This document shows, one piece after another, positions 45,149 through 54,734 of a DNA stretch of 64,000 bases. Below the pieces are notes generated by a model, which was not told the DNA's origin, did not search any database, and was given only the letters and a program-made list of their open reading frames with translations. This DNA is from Colwellia demingiae (GTDB lineage: Bacteria > Pseudomonadota > Gammaproteobacteria > Enterobacterales > Alteromonadaceae), in NCBI RefSeq assembly GCF_007954275.1, contig NZ_VOLT01000012.1:1-64000 (forward strand). Reading direction: 5' to 3'. The translations under genes and the position numbers were made by a program. How positions within the stretch are numbered: position 1 is the stretch's first letter; each line of letters starts with the position of its first letter.

Positions 45149-47341
45149 TTAAAAAGAGTATGTCGCTTCTACCCATGCGCTCAAACCTTCACTTGGCAAT
45201 CTATCCATTACTGGCGTACCAACTTCTTTAACACGATTATAGCCACCTAAGTGATTTTGATATTCTCTATCAAGTAGGTTATCAACACCACCACGTAAGG
45301 TAAAATCATTCGTGACAAAATACTCAACATCAATGTTAACCAAACCATAGCCAGATGTTGCCTGCTCGGTATTCGTTGCAGAAACATCATCTTGTGCCGC
45401 AACAGCAACTAGCGTTAAGTTGGTGATAACATTTTCATTATGGTAACTAACGCTTACTTGGCCATTAAGTGGTGCAATACGGTATAAGTTATCATCAATA
45501 TCACGGCGTTCACCTTTAACATAGCTGGCGATTCCCGATAATTGGAAGTTATCTGTAAGGTTGTAATACCAATTAACATCTGCGCCGTATAACTTAGCAT
45601 CAACATTGCTAAATTTAAGAGGATTGTTATCTTTAGACATCATCGATGCCATCATTTTCGCTGATGCATCGTCCATATCCAGTGGCGTGCCTTGAATGTA
45701 ATTATCAATACTTTGATAAAATACATGTGGTGCAATCATAAAGTCACTTGATTGCCAAGTTAAACCAAGATCACCTTGATACGCTGTCTCTGATTCAAGG
45801 TCAATATCACCAATATAAGTATGACCATCTGCTAAGCCACCTGTAGATTCCATTGGTGTCCATAAGTAACGCTCTTGGTATGATGGCGCACGGTTTTTCA
45901 TACCCACACCAACATAAAGTGATAAAGTTTCACTTAGTTGCGTTTGAGTACTTAAGGCTATATCTACATTAGTGTCTGAAACTTTGCGCTCTGCATTATT
46001 AAAATCACCCTCAAGATCACTTAATAAACTTCCCATACTTGGCATCATAGCTGAATTCATATCATCCATTCCTGAGTTCATGTCACCCATTCCCGAATTC
46101 ATGTCGTCTATCACCATATTCATCGCCATATTACCACTAACTTCATCAGCATTTGATAGTGCATGTTTTACTCTAACGCCTAACTGAACAGTAGTTTCTC
46201 CATACTGATTTTGCCATTCAGTAAAAAAGCCAAAACGATCATCTTGCACATTGTTAAAGTTGACCACTTCAAACATAGCATTTGTTGGGTTTGTAATAAC
46301 TGAGTCGTGCGTTGCAAGATAGCCATCGACACCAAAACTCAATTCACCAAAGCTGAACTCACGATTAAGTACAAATTTAAAATCTGTCGTGTCTGCAAGT
46401 GCAGTATTGCGACGTTTTTTCATTGGGTCATGGGCACGCATCAAAAAGTTAGTCATGCCATGATCAGCATCTAAATAGCCTACTGACCATTCGCCTTGCC
46501 ATTGTCCTAGTTGAAAATCACCATCTAAATTAATTCGACTACTTTCTATATATTCAATATCCATTGGTAGCGCTGGCGTGCCTGAGTCAGTCGTTTTGGT
46601 ATAGTGATAACTCAAACCCACAGTATTATTTTCTGTAGAATGTCTTACATCAAAGCCTGCTTGAGTTTTATCAAAATCAGTTGGTTCAATAACCGTTCCG
46701 TCACCGCTTTCCATGCTATCGCCGGCTTGTGTATTACCATAAAGTAATACCGCAACATCACCTTTAGCGATGTTGGTTACACCTGAAAGTGTGCTCGCGC
46801 TATTATTACTGCGATAGCCTGCTTGCAAGTCACCTGATACGTGGACATTTTCTGAATTCAGGACTTCTGCTTTACGCATTGAAATATCGATAGCACCGCC
46901 TATCGTACTCATGCCAGCAGAAACTGGCGCAATGCCGCGATATACAGTCATTGAATCGACAATGAGTGGTGCTGAATAACTTAAGGGGGTGTCCATAGCG
47001 TTAGGACCCGCACCAATAATAGGATGACCATCCAGTGTAGTAGCAACTCTGTCGCCGAATAAACCACGGTACTGAGCTATGCCTGTAATTGGGCCATTAC
47101 TGTTAATATTCGCGCCGGGGACAGAAGCTAACCAATTGGCTAAATCAGCTTCGGTAGTTTTACCTTGCGCATAACTTTGATTGTCTACTAGTGAATTATG
47201 ACGCTGATTTGAGATAGTGATAACTTCAATATCTTTAATCGTGCCTTGAGCATTATTTGCTAAGGCAGGAAGCGCCACAGCACTGCTGCCTAAGACAACG
47301 AGGTTAACAGCAAGAGCAAGAGGGGTTAGAGTAAAATTCAT
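45149..47341 (-). CDS. TonB-dependent outer-membrane receptor with Met-rich loop, probably copper
   Basis: 730 aa. Signal peptide (ALA-NN), plug domain (residues about 60-160, with VPGANINSNGPITGIAQYRG and LDGHPIIGAGPNAMDTPLSY) and a beta-barrel ending in Phe (EATYSF). Residues about 406-438 hold heptad repeats DMNSGMG, DMNSGMD, DMNSAMM in a predicted extracellular loop. Met-rich clusters and the MDTPLSY plug motif recall OprC/NosA copper receptors. The metal assignment is inference. Ends at a strong two-way terminator. Confidence 0.9.
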   Translation of the reverse strand: MNFTLTPLALAVNLVVLGSSAVALPALANNAQGTIKDIEVITISNQRHNSLVDNQSYAQGKTTEADLANWLASVPGANINSNGPITGIAQYRGLFGDRVATTLDGHPIIGAGPNAMDTPLSYSAPLIVDSMTVYRGIAPVSAGMSTIGGAIDISMRKAEVLNSENVHVSGDLQAGYRSNNSASTLSGVTNIAKGDVAVLLYGNTQAGDSMESGDGTVIEPTDFDKTQAGFDVRHSTENNTVGLSYHYTKTTDSGTPALPMDIEYIESSRINLDGDFQLGQWQGEWSVGYLDADHGMTNFLMRAHDPMKKRRNTALADTTDFKFVLNREFSFGELSFGVDGYLATHDSVITNPTNAMFEVVNFNNVQDDRFGFFTEWQNQYGETTVQLGVRVKHALSNADEVSGNMAMNMVIDDMNSGMGDMNSGMDDMNSAMMPSMGSLLSDLEGDFNNAERKVSDTNVDIALSTQTQLSETLSLYVGVGMKNRAPSYQERYLWTPMESTGGLADGHTYIGDIDLESETAYQGDLGLTWQSSDFMIAPHVFYQSIDNYIQGTPLDMDDASAKMMASMMSKDNNPLKFSNVDAKLYGADVNWYYNLTDNFQLSGIASYVKGERRDIDDNLYRIAPLNGQVSVSYHNENVITNLTLVAVAAQDDVSATNTEQATSGYGLVNIDVEYFVTNDFTLRGGVDNLLDREYQNHLGGYNRVKEVGTPVMDRLPSEGLSAWVEATYSF

Positions 47342-47426
47342 GTGATCTTCACTTACAGGTAAAATAGAATTGGTATAGCGCTATTTTGTAAGTGATTACA
47401 TTCGGAAACAAATGGAATTGGGCAAT

Positions 47427-47445
47427 GTGCGACAAAGTGTCGCAC
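47427..47445. promoter_or_regulatory. Perfect 19-nt palindrome upstream of the TonB receptor
   Basis: GTGCGACA-AAG-TGTCGCAC, 86 bp upstream of the receptor start and 59 bp after the beta-lactamase stop. Perfect dyad symmetry suggests an operator, possibly for a metal-responsive repressor; it could also act as a short hairpin. Confidence 0.5.
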
Positions 47446-47503
47446 CTTAAAACTCGCTTAGTTGCGCTAGGTCAAATAAGCAGAAGTTGCTCAATAAAAA
47501 ATA

Positions 47504-48415
47504 TTAAATAACACCTGCTTTTTTCAAATGATTTCTAGCAATTTCAACACGAACGGCTTTCATTTCTGCATAGCTGCCTCGCGTAAAGTTAAAGGCAAAG
47601 TAATGCACACCTTTCGCATTTTCAACAAAGCCAACATACCAACCTAGCATGGCCTTACTACTCTTATCATCGCCATTTGCTCTACCTGCTCCCGTTTTTG
47701 CATAGAGTGAATAGTTAGCATTATTTTCTACTAACATAACTTCTTTTAGCGTATCAATGCTGTGCTGACTTATACCCAATTGTCCGCGATGCATTTTTTG
47801 TAAAAAATGTACTTGCTCTAATGCTGATATTTTCATACTGCCATTAAGCCAAAAGTTGTCTAACCCAGAGGAAATATCCTGATTTCCGTAATTGAATTTT
47901 GAGACATAAGACTGCATTTTATCTTGTCCAATATCCGTCGCTATTTGTCGATAAATGGCAACCATAGAAAATTTAAATGCGGTGGTAAGGTCATACTCTT
48001 TAAGCTTCCAAACTGATGGCCACCAGGCTTGTACTGGATATTTTTCTTTATCAAACGTTAACACTTGTTGCGCGCTAGCTATCTGCTTACTATCCAATGC
48101 GATGAGACTGTTAGTTATTTTGAAGGTCGAGAAAGGAGATAAGCGTTGTTTTGCTCTCTCTTCATTTACCAGTGAAAGCATCTCATTTTCTTCTGTGTAT
48201 GATGAACCTTGAGTCACTTTGGCACTACTGTATGTATTTACATCCTCACTAGTGGTTTCACTGACTACTTGTGTCATCGCCTCACTTTTCTTTTCACTAA
48301 GTAAAACAAAAGTACAATCATTATTACTAGCAAGACAAAGTTCATTGCTGGCAACTGCTTGCTGGGTAAAACTGTTCAGTGCTAATGCACTAACAATACA
48401 GATAACTTTTTTCAC
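47504..48415 (-). CDS. Class D (OXA-type) beta-lactamase
   Basis: 303 aa with a signal peptide (AVA-SN). All class D motifs are present: S96-T-F-K99 (nucleophile and carboxylatable lysine), S-M-V in KFSMVAIY, YGN, WLNGS and KTGAG. The QVHFLQKM helix is also typical. A 50-residue low-complexity segment between signal and catalytic domain (Ser/Thr/Glu-rich, about 40-80) is unusual for OXA enzymes. It should open penicillins in the periplasm. No mobile element flanks it; probably an intrinsic chromosomal gene. Confidence 0.92.
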   Translation of the reverse strand: MKKVICIVSALALNSFTQQAVASNELCLASNNDCTFVLLSEKKSEAMTQVVSETTSEDVNTYSSAKVTQGSSYTEENEMLSLVNEERAKQRLSPFSTFKITNSLIALDSKQIASAQQVLTFDKEKYPVQAWWPSVWKLKEYDLTTAFKFSMVAIYRQIATDIGQDKMQSYVSKFNYGNQDISSGLDNFWLNGSMKISALEQVHFLQKMHRGQLGISQHSIDTLKEVMLVENNANYSLYAKTGAGRANGDDKSSKAMLGWYVGFVENAKGVHYFAFNFTRGSYAEMKAVRVEIARNHLKKAGVI

Positions 48416-48469
48416 ACAAACCTCTTTATAGGAAAACTGAATAGGAAATTATAGCCGATCTACTGAACT

Positions 48470-48494
48470 TGCATCTTGAAGCATAACGGGCATA
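48470..48494. repeat. Solitary end resembling the MITE at 52827-53138
   Basis: TGCATCTTGAAGCATAACGGGCATA differs from the right end of the MITE at 53114-53138 at 4 of 25 positions. No partner end was found nearby, so it is a relic or an independent dispersed motif. Confidence 0.6.
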
Positions 48495-48532
48495 CATAAA
48501 AGAAAAATCATACGCGGCTTCAACATGGGAAA

Positions 48533-48569
48533 CAATGACATAAATCAAGCAAGCAGATTTATGTCATTG
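48533..48569. promoter_or_regulatory. Perfect 14-bp inverted repeat between divergent genes
   Basis: Arms 48533-48546 and 48556-48569 with a 9-nt loop, between the divergent beta-lactamase and serine protease genes and 63 bp before the protease ATG. A terminator is not expected here, so it may be an operator or a 5' UTR hairpin. Confidence 0.5.
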
Positions 48570-48631
48570 ATAAGGTGACAAATACAATTTTAGTGTCACA
48601 ATGGTTAGATAGGTTATCAACAGGAAGATGA

Positions 48632-49903
48632 ATGAAAGCTTTTTTTACCTTAGTTTTTATATTATTAAGTTCTACTACTTTTGCCACTGAGCAAGCTGAA
48701 GAAATATTTGCTCAACTCACCCCATCTCTTTACCAAATAAAATTAATTGATAAAGCCAGTGGAGAGAAGTCCTCTATTGGCTCTGGTTTTCAAATCAGTA
48801 GCGATGGCATTATTGCAACCAACTATCATGTGATATCTAGCTATGCCCGTCATCCTGAAAAATATCGCATTGAGTACTTAGATCACCAAGGAAAAATGGC
48901 TGAAGTGGACTTGGTTAGTGTTGATGTCATTAATGATTTGGCGTTAGTAAAACGCCAAGTGGACGGTGAAATGCCTTATTTCATGCTCTCTGATCAAAAA
49001 CCTACTAAGGGCGAAAAGTTGTTTGCCTTAGGTAACCCTCATGATTTAGGTATGATTGTGGTACCTGGCACTTATAACGGTTTAAAAAAAGAATCGTTTA
49101 ATGAACGCATTCACTTCACTGGCTCTATTAACTCAGGTATGAGTGGCGGGCCAGTCGTTAACAAATCTGAAAAGGTCGTGGGTATCAATGTTGCCACATC
49201 AGGTAACCAAATTGGTTTTTTAGTACCTCATGATAAATTGGTTAAGCTTTTTAATGACTACAACAAAGAAGCACCAACCGATATTAAACAACAAATGGCT
49301 GAACAGTTATTAGCTAACCAAAACAAGCTAATGAAAGCACTACTGAATAATACTTGGCAAAACAAAGAGCTGGCAGGTAAAGCGATGATCCCAATTATCG
49401 AAGTACCTTTTATTCGTTGCTGGGGCGATTCCAATGCAGATAAAAGCGATGCCCTTATTTTAGCAGCCATTGCAAATTGCTCGCTCGATGAAAACACCTA
49501 TCTTTCATCACATTTTTTTACCGGCAGTGTGGAAATTGAATTTCGTTATATGCAGGCAAAGAACTTAAGTGATAATAAGTTTTATCATTTATACCAACAA
49601 CAGATAGCCCGAGCAGGTGCAGGTAATAGAGCAGGAAAAAATGATGTCAGTGAGTATCAATGCCACCATGATGTAGTTACCCCTTCCAGTACCGCTAATA
49701 CAGATAAAACGATTAATAACAAAAGTATTTTCTGTACACGTGCTTATAAAGAGTTCCCTGGATTATTTGATGTTTTGTATTTAGGAGCTAGTGTCGATAA
49801 GAATCAACAAGCGTTAGTGAGTCATTTTACTATCGCTGGAGTCAGCCAAGAAAATGCTATGGCATTTACCAGTAAATTTATGGAGGCTGTGTCATGGAAG
49901 TAA
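48632..49903 (+). CDS. Periplasmic trypsin-like serine protease
   Basis: 423 aa with a signal peptide (TFA-TE). Catalytic triad H66 (TNYHVIS), D102 (NDLALVK) and S171 (SGMSGGPVV), with the oxyanion region GNPHDLG, as in the S1C/Deg proteases. There is no PDZ domain; the C-terminal 200 residues have six or so cysteines and are unrecognised. It overlaps the FHA gene by 10 bp, so they are translationally coupled. Perhaps a stress sensor protease. Confidence 0.9.
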   Translation: MKAFFTLVFILLSSTTFATEQAEEIFAQLTPSLYQIKLIDKASGEKSSIGSGFQISSDGIIATNYHVISSYARHPEKYRIEYLDHQGKMAEVDLVSVDVINDLALVKRQVDGEMPYFMLSDQKPTKGEKLFALGNPHDLGMIVVPGTYNGLKKESFNERIHFTGSINSGMSGGPVVNKSEKVVGINVATSGNQIGFLVPHDKLVKLFNDYNKEAPTDIKQQMAEQLLANQNKLMKALLNNTWQNKELAGKAMIPIIEVPFIRCWGDSNADKSDALILAAIANCSLDENTYLSSHFFTGSVEIEFRYMQAKNLSDNKFYHLYQQQIARAGAGNRAGKNDVSEYQCHHDVVTPSSTANTDKTINNKSIFCTRAYKEFPGLFDVLYLGASVDKNQQALVSHFTIAGVSQENAMAFTSKFMEAVSWK

Positions 49904-50952
49904 CTCAATGTGCTGAAGATTACACTACAGAAACAGAACCAAGGAAACAGAGTAAAAACGATGATTTGTCAATCGAGAAAGGTGATATAATAATTGAAGA
50001 AATCAGTCGTAATCATAAACTGATACATCGTCATAAATTAAGCCAAAATGAAGTGTCTATTGGCCGAAATTACCAGAATGATATTATTTTAACTGACCCG
50101 CATATTTGTCCGAAGCATCTCTCATTAAAGTATTCTCAAGGCATCTGGCACCTTAGCGACAACAACTCAGTTAATGGGACTTTATTAGAGAACAACCTAG
50201 ATGAACGGCAAGATGCTCATCAACAAGTGATTAACGACGGCGATGTCATCATTTTAGGGAAGAGCCAATTAAGAGTACTATTTAGTGATCATCAAGTATC
50301 AGACACTATTGCACTTAGCCCGTTTGAGTCCCTTATTGATTTAATCCGACATCCTATTGCTGTCTTTATTAGTGTCGCTTTGTTTATGCTAATAGCCGGT
50401 AATATTTCCTATTTAAACCAACAAGTAGAAACGAATATAAGTCAGTTATTTGTTAGCGCTTTTAGTATGAGCTTATTATTTTCTCTATGGCCTGCAGGCG
50501 TTGCCTTAGTCTCGCATCTCACTAAGAATGAACCGAGGATATTAGCTCAGTTTGGTATCAGCTTTGTCTTTTTCATCCTTATGTGGTTCAGTGATTTACT
50601 AGAGGAGATTGTTGCCTTTAATTCGGCTAGTAACTCCGCCTTAGGCTTAATAATTACGTTACTGCCTATTTTATTAGCTTTTAGCTTGTTCTGGTTAAAT
50701 AGTTATATTGGTTTTCATATGAGCGCTAAACGAAGAATTGTCGTAGCCATCAGTATTACTGCATTATTGTTCGGCGGCACTTATTTATTGCAATACAGTA
50801 AAAAGCGAGAGTTTAATCCACACCCTAATTATAATGCCACCATAATGGCACCTGTATTTTTAATAGCGCCTAGTAACAGCGTTGACAATTTTGTTAAACA
50901 AAGTAATGCTTTATTTGAACAAGCAAGTGAAGCTGCTTTAGAAGAAAACTAG
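49894..50952 (+). CDS. FHA-domain membrane protein
   Basis: 352 aa. An FHA domain at about 52-120 (VSIGRNYQNDIIL, CPKHLSLKY, NSVNGTLLEN) keeps the phosphothreonine-binding Arg, Ser/His and Asn pattern. It is followed by six or so transmembrane helices. The FHA part should face the cytoplasm. It starts inside the protease gene. The pair could transmit a signal between periplasm and cytoplasm; no kinase lies nearby. Confidence 0.88.
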   Translation: MEVTQCAEDYTTETEPRKQSKNDDLSIEKGDIIIEEISRNHKLIHRHKLSQNEVSIGRNYQNDIILTDPHICPKHLSLKYSQGIWHLSDNNSVNGTLLENNLDERQDAHQQVINDGDVIILGKSQLRVLFSDHQVSDTIALSPFESLIDLIRHPIAVFISVALFMLIAGNISYLNQQVETNISQLFVSAFSMSLLFSLWPAGVALVSHLTKNEPRILAQFGISFVFFILMWFSDLLEEIVAFNSASNSALGLIITLLPILLAFSLFWLNSYIGFHMSAKRRIVVAISITALLFGGTYLLQYSKKREFNPHPNYNATIMAPVFLIAPSNSVDNFVKQSNALFEQASEAALEEN

Positions 50953-50980
50953 CAACTAAATTAAACAATAAAACGACAAT

Positions 50981-51018
50981 AAAAAAGCTTATTTCCTTTA
51001 TGAAAATAAGCTTTTTTT
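50981..51018. terminator. Bidirectional terminator between FHA gene and trpS
   Basis: Stem AAAAAAGCTTATTT/AAATAAGCTTTTTT with A- and T-runs, between converging genes. Confidence 0.88.
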
Positions 51019-51053
51019 GTTTTAATAATTACTGAATAGCTCAGCGTTACAGC

Positions 51054-52061
51054 TTATGGGCGAGGAATAAAACCTACCGCTTCGTATACTGAAGCAAGTA
51101 CTATGTTAGCTCGGGCAGAAGCTTTTTCAGCACCATTACGCATAACTTGCTCTAAGAATGCTGTGTCTGCACGGTATTGATGGAATTTAGTTTGAATTGG
51201 CTCTAACAAAGCTACTACTGCATCTGCAACATCACCTTTTAAATGACCATACATTTTATCTTCATAGGCGGGCACTAAGTCGGCAACACTTTTACCTGTG
51301 GCACAAGACAATAGTGACAATAAGTTTGATACACCTGGTTTTTCTTCAAGATTATAATATATGCGAGCTTGTTCATCAGAATCAGTAACTGCACGTTTAA
51401 TTTTCTTAGCAACCTTTTTAGGGTCTTCTAATAAACCAATGAAATTACCTGGGTTAGTATCAGATTTAGACATTTTTTTAGTGGGTTCAAGCAAACTCAT
51501 TACACGAGCACCGTGCTCAGGAATAAACGGATCTGGTACTGTGAAAATATCACCATAAAGATTATTAAAGCGCGTAGCAATATCTCTAGCTAACTCTAAA
51601 TGCTGCTTTTGATCATCACCGACAGGAACACGGTCAGCACCGTAAAGAAGAATATCAGCAGCCATTAATACTGGGTAAGTAAATAAACCTGAATTCATAT
51701 TGGCTTCAGATTTTTGCGATTTATCTTTGTATTGAGTCATACGATTTAACTCACCCATTTGGGTATAACAGTTCAGCACCCAACTCAATTGTGCATGTGC
51801 TGGAACATGCGATTGAATAAAAATAGTACTTTGCTCGGGATCAACTCCACAAGCTAAGTAGAGTGCTAAGCCGTCTAAGGTTGCATTGCGTAAATCTTCA
51901 GCCTTAGGACGAACGGTAATAGCATGTTGATCTACCAACATGTAGTAACATTCGTGAGTTGACTGCATATTAACCCATTGCTTTAATGCGCCTAAATAAT
52001 TACCAATAGTTAACTCGCCTGACGGCTGACAGCCACTTAATACAATAGGTTTACTTGTCAT
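51054..52061 (-). CDS. trpS: Tryptophanyl-tRNA synthetase
   Basis: 335 aa, the usual length. Class I aaRS: the HIGH-type motif TIGN in [19 protein letters not shown] and KMSKS in KKMSKSDTN are present. Charges tRNA-Trp in the cytoplasm. It follows rpe on the same strand after 58 bp. In E. coli gph sits between rpe and trpS; it is missing here. Confidence 0.97.
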   Translation of the reverse strand: MTSKPIVLSGCQPSGELTIGNYLGALKQWVNMQSTHECYYMLVDQHAITVRPKAEDLRNATLDGLALYLACGVDPEQSTIFIQSHVPAHAQLSWVLNCYTQMGELNRMTQYKDKSQKSEANMNSGLFTYPVLMAADILLYGADRVPVGDDQKQHLELARDIATRFNNLYGDIFTVPDPFIPEHGARVMSLLEPTKKMSKSDTNPGNFIGLLEDPKKVAKKIKRAVTDSDEQARIYYNLEEKPGVSNLLSLLSCATGKSVADLVPAYEDKMYGHLKGDVADAVVALLEPIQTKFHQYRADTAFLEQVMRNGAEKASARANIVLASVYEAVGFIPRP

Positions 52062-52119
52062 TTTTATACCCTTTAAATTCTGAATGCTTTACTTGTTTTT
52101 GCTTATGTTTACTTAATGT

Positions 52120-52794
52120 TTATTGCGAAACTTTCGCTAACTCGCTGCGCATTTCATCGATTGCTACTTTATAGTCATCTTGAGAAAATATTGCCGAGCC
52201 AGCAACAAACATATCAGCTCCTGCATCAGCAATTTCAGCAATATTATTGGCTTTAACACCACCATCAACTTGTAAGCGAATGTCATAGCCACTTTGCTTA
52301 ATCTTTTCTTTTACCAAACGCAACTTATCTAGTGTTGTAGGAATAAAAGATTGACCACCAAAACCCGGGTTTACTGACATTAATAAAATAACGTCAAGCT
52401 TATCCATAACAAAGTCTAAACAATGCAAAGGTGTCGCTGGATTTAATACTAAGCCTGCTTTACAACCATTGTCTTTTATTAGCTGTAAGCTTCTGTCGAT
52501 ATGGTCACTGGCTTCAGGATGGAAAGTGATTATGTCTGCACCCGCTTCAGCAAAGCCTGGAATGAGTGTATCAACATTCTTAACCATTAAATGGACATCA
52601 ATCGGTGCCGTTATGCCGTAGTCACGTAATGACTTACATATCATCGGGCCAAACGTTAAATTTGGGACAAAGTGATTATCCATCACGTCAAAATGAACAA
52701 CGTCAGCGCCTGCCGCTAGGACTTTAGCAACATCATCACCTAAGCGAGCAAAGTCGGCAGATAATATAGAGGGGGCAATTAAAAATGGTGACAT
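52120..52794 (-). CDS. rpe: Ribulose-phosphate 3-epimerase
   Basis: 224 aa from ATG 52794 (AGGAA upstream); a TTG two codons earlier is less likely. TIM-barrel enzyme of the pentose phosphate pathway that interconverts ribulose- and xylulose-5-phosphate. [33 protein letters not shown] and QVDGGV carry the metal and phosphate ligands. A MITE starts 33 bp upstream of the ATG, so the promoter may lie inside the element. Confidence 0.97.
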   Translation of the reverse strand: MSPFLIAPSILSADFARLGDDVAKVLAAGADVVHFDVMDNHFVPNLTFGPMICKSLRDYGITAPIDVHLMVKNVDTLIPGFAEAGADIITFHPEASDHIDRSLQLIKDNGCKAGLVLNPATPLHCLDFVMDKLDVILLMSVNPGFGGQSFIPTTLDKLRLVKEKIKQSGYDIRLQVDGGVKANNIAEIADAGADMFVAGSAIFSQDDYKVAIDEMRSELAKVSQ

Positions 52795-52826
52795 GAGCAA
52801 AATTTCCTAAAAAAATATGCCGCTAT

Positions 52827-53138
52827 TATACCCGTTACCATTCAAAGTGCACGATTTCAGTGGGAATTAAAATGACTTTAGGCAAGGAAAATGATTTAAG
52901 CATAGTTATTCTATGCTTTGATTATTTAACGCCGTATAAAGTCATTTTAAACCCAACGAAGAAGCGCTCGATCAACATCACTTTATCCTTGCTGTGATTT
53001 ATAAGGACGCTACATGGATGTAGCCTATTAGAGAATGCAGGAGCATATTCTCCTGAATAACCATTATTTCATCATAGCGCCTTGAATTGAAATGGCTCAA
53101 GCACTCTGAAACATGCATCTTGATTGATAACGGGTATA
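52827..53138. mobile_element. MITE with imperfect 25-bp terminal inverted repeats
   Basis: Ends at 52827-52852 and 53114-53138 share TATACCCGTTA--A-TCAA--TGCA in inverted orientation (about 21 of 26). Inside is a nested hairpin (AAAATGACTTTA at 52869 with TAAAGTCATTTT at 52937; AAGCATAG/CTATGCTT at 52898-52918). No coding capacity. It separates rpe from the rest of the dam-aro block. Confidence 0.7.
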
Positions 53139-53421
53139 TGCCCAAGCATTATCTAAATGCGAATAGCCCAACTGAGATTAGCTTAAATGAATGCCATAAC
53201 GCACTTCTTTTGAACATGGCTTAAATTAACGCACCAAAAAAGCGCACCTCTGCACTTGTTAAGAAATAACCCAAGCAAGCAAAACCCTTATAGTTAATTG
53301 TTTTTTATAAATAAAATTTTAAATGATATCTAAATTAAACTCAGGCATTAACTTTGCAATTATCAAATTAGCATTAAATTACCCTTAACTAATCTAATAA
53401 CTTTCACACAATGAGAATAAT
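53139..53421. other. Leader region of the TorF-type porin gene
   Basis: No gene. AT-rich sequence that must contain the porin promoter; nothing specific was recognised. Confidence 0.4.
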
Positions 53422-54111
53422 ATGAAAAATACACTATTAAATATCACACTCGCTTCCGCTCTAATAACAGGTTCTCTTGCAACATCTTCAGCATTTGCTG
53501 TTGAAGGGTTGTCTGCAAATGTTGGAGCAACTAGTAACTATTTATGGCGTGGCGTAACACAAACTGATGATGCTGCTGCTATTTCTGGTGGTATTGACTA
53601 TGAACATCAATCAGGATTTTATGCTGGTACTTGGGCTTCTAATGTAGATTTTGGTGATGATGCAAGTGCCGAACTAGACTTTTATTTAGGTTTTGGTGGT
53701 GAACTAGGTCAAGGTGTTGGTTACGATGTTGGTTATATCTATTATGCTTATCCTGATTCAGCACAAACTGACAGCGCTAATGAATATGATTTTGGTGAAG
53801 TATACGGTTCATTGAGCTACTCATATTTTTCAGTTTCGGCTAACTACGGTGTAAATAATGATGATGGCGCTAAATGGGCGGATAGTGCGTTATATATTTC
53901 TGCTGATGCTGAATTTGAAGTTACTGAAGGTTTAACTTTAGGGTTACACGTGGGTGATTACTCTTTCGATGATGACTACAAAAGTGATGATTACAGCGAT
54001 TATGGCGTAAGTTTAAGTAAAGGTGGCTTCACCTTCGCTGTATCAGATACTGATATGGATAACGATGATATGAAGTTTACAGTTTCTTACTCTATCGATA
54101 TCGATTTATAA
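53422..54111 (+). CDS. TorF-family putative porin
   Basis: 229 aa. Signal peptide (AFA-VE), then alternating beta-strands: SANVGATSNYLWRGVTQTDD near the mature start is the signature of the TorF/TIGR02001 family. SGGIDYEHQSGFYAGTWASN and LDFYLGFGGE also match. Very acidic, as common in marine outer-membrane proteins. Probably a small outer-membrane barrel. It stands opposite in strand to the rpe-dam genes it separates. Confidence 0.9.
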   Translation: MKNTLLNITLASALITGSLATSSAFAVEGLSANVGATSNYLWRGVTQTDDAAAISGGIDYEHQSGFYAGTWASNVDFGDDASAELDFYLGFGGELGQGVGYDVGYIYYAYPDSAQTDSANEYDFGEVYGSLSYSYFSVSANYGVNNDDGAKWADSALYISADAEFEVTEGLTLGLHVGDYSFDDDYKSDDYSDYGVSLSKGGFTFAVSDTDMDNDDMKFTVSYSIDIDL

Positions 54112-54220
54112 GAAAGTTCATTGCTTGTTTTTTCGATTAATTGATGAATAAACAGTCAAAGACATAGAGGTGGACTTAAGTTATACTTGTTCACCTCTTT
54201 CAGTACACAGTGAAAAAACC

Positions 54221-54526
54221 ATGTCAAAACGGATTATGACAAACTCTTCTTTTTCAAAGTTTAAGCAATTATCGTTTGCTTTTACTCTTACTATTGTTAT
54301 TTTATTTACTCTGAACAAGCATACCGCCAGTCAAAGCATACAAGCAAAATTACTAAGCTCATGTATGCTCGTAGAGTCAAACTTACCTATGAATCATATA
54401 AATCATCCATGCCATACCACTAATATGTCGAACAAAAGTTGGATATCGTGGTTGTCAGGGGAAAGTAAATCTACGCATTTACACTTTTTAGATTTAGTAG
54501 AGCTTATTCATTATAGCTTCCATTAG
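54221..54526 (+). CDS. Hypothetical small exported or membrane protein
   Basis: 101 aa from ATG 54221. A hydrophobic segment (about 15-30) near the N-terminus looks like a signal anchor. Then a His/Asn/Ser-rich region and a C-terminal SWISWLSGESKSTHLHFLDLVELI. No family recognised. Located between the porin and DUF2970 genes on the same strand; no strong ribosome-binding site. Confidence 0.5.
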   Translation: MSKRIMTNSSFSKFKQLSFAFTLTIVILFTLNKHTASQSIQAKLLSSCMLVESNLPMNHINHPCHTTNMSNKSWISWLSGESKSTHLHFLDLVELIHYSFH

Positions 54527-54557
54527 AGCAAGTTTAGCTTTTATCATCCAAAGCAGC

Positions 54558-54734
54558 ATGAAAAACACTTTCAAAAGTGTAGCCGCTGCTTTCTTTGGTG
54601 TGCAAAATGAAAGTAACCGTAAACGAGACTTCTCAGAAGGTAAACTCTCTCACTTTATTATTGCTGGCATCATCGCTGTACTCATTTTTATAGCTTGCTT
54701 GATAGCTGTTGTCAGCTTAGTTATGCCAAGCTGA
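54558..54734 (+). CDS. DUF2970 family small membrane protein
   Basis: 58 aa, short and easily missed. MKNTFKSVAAAFFGVQNESN, then RKRDFSEGKLSHFIIAGIIA and a single C-terminal transmembrane helix match DUF2970 closely (the FFGVQ-E-NR-RDF and HFII blocks). Function unknown. It follows the hypothetical gene after 31 bp. Confidence 0.82.
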   Translation: MKNTFKSVAAAFFGVQNESNRKRDFSEGKLSHFIIAGIIAVLIFIACLIAVVSLVMPS

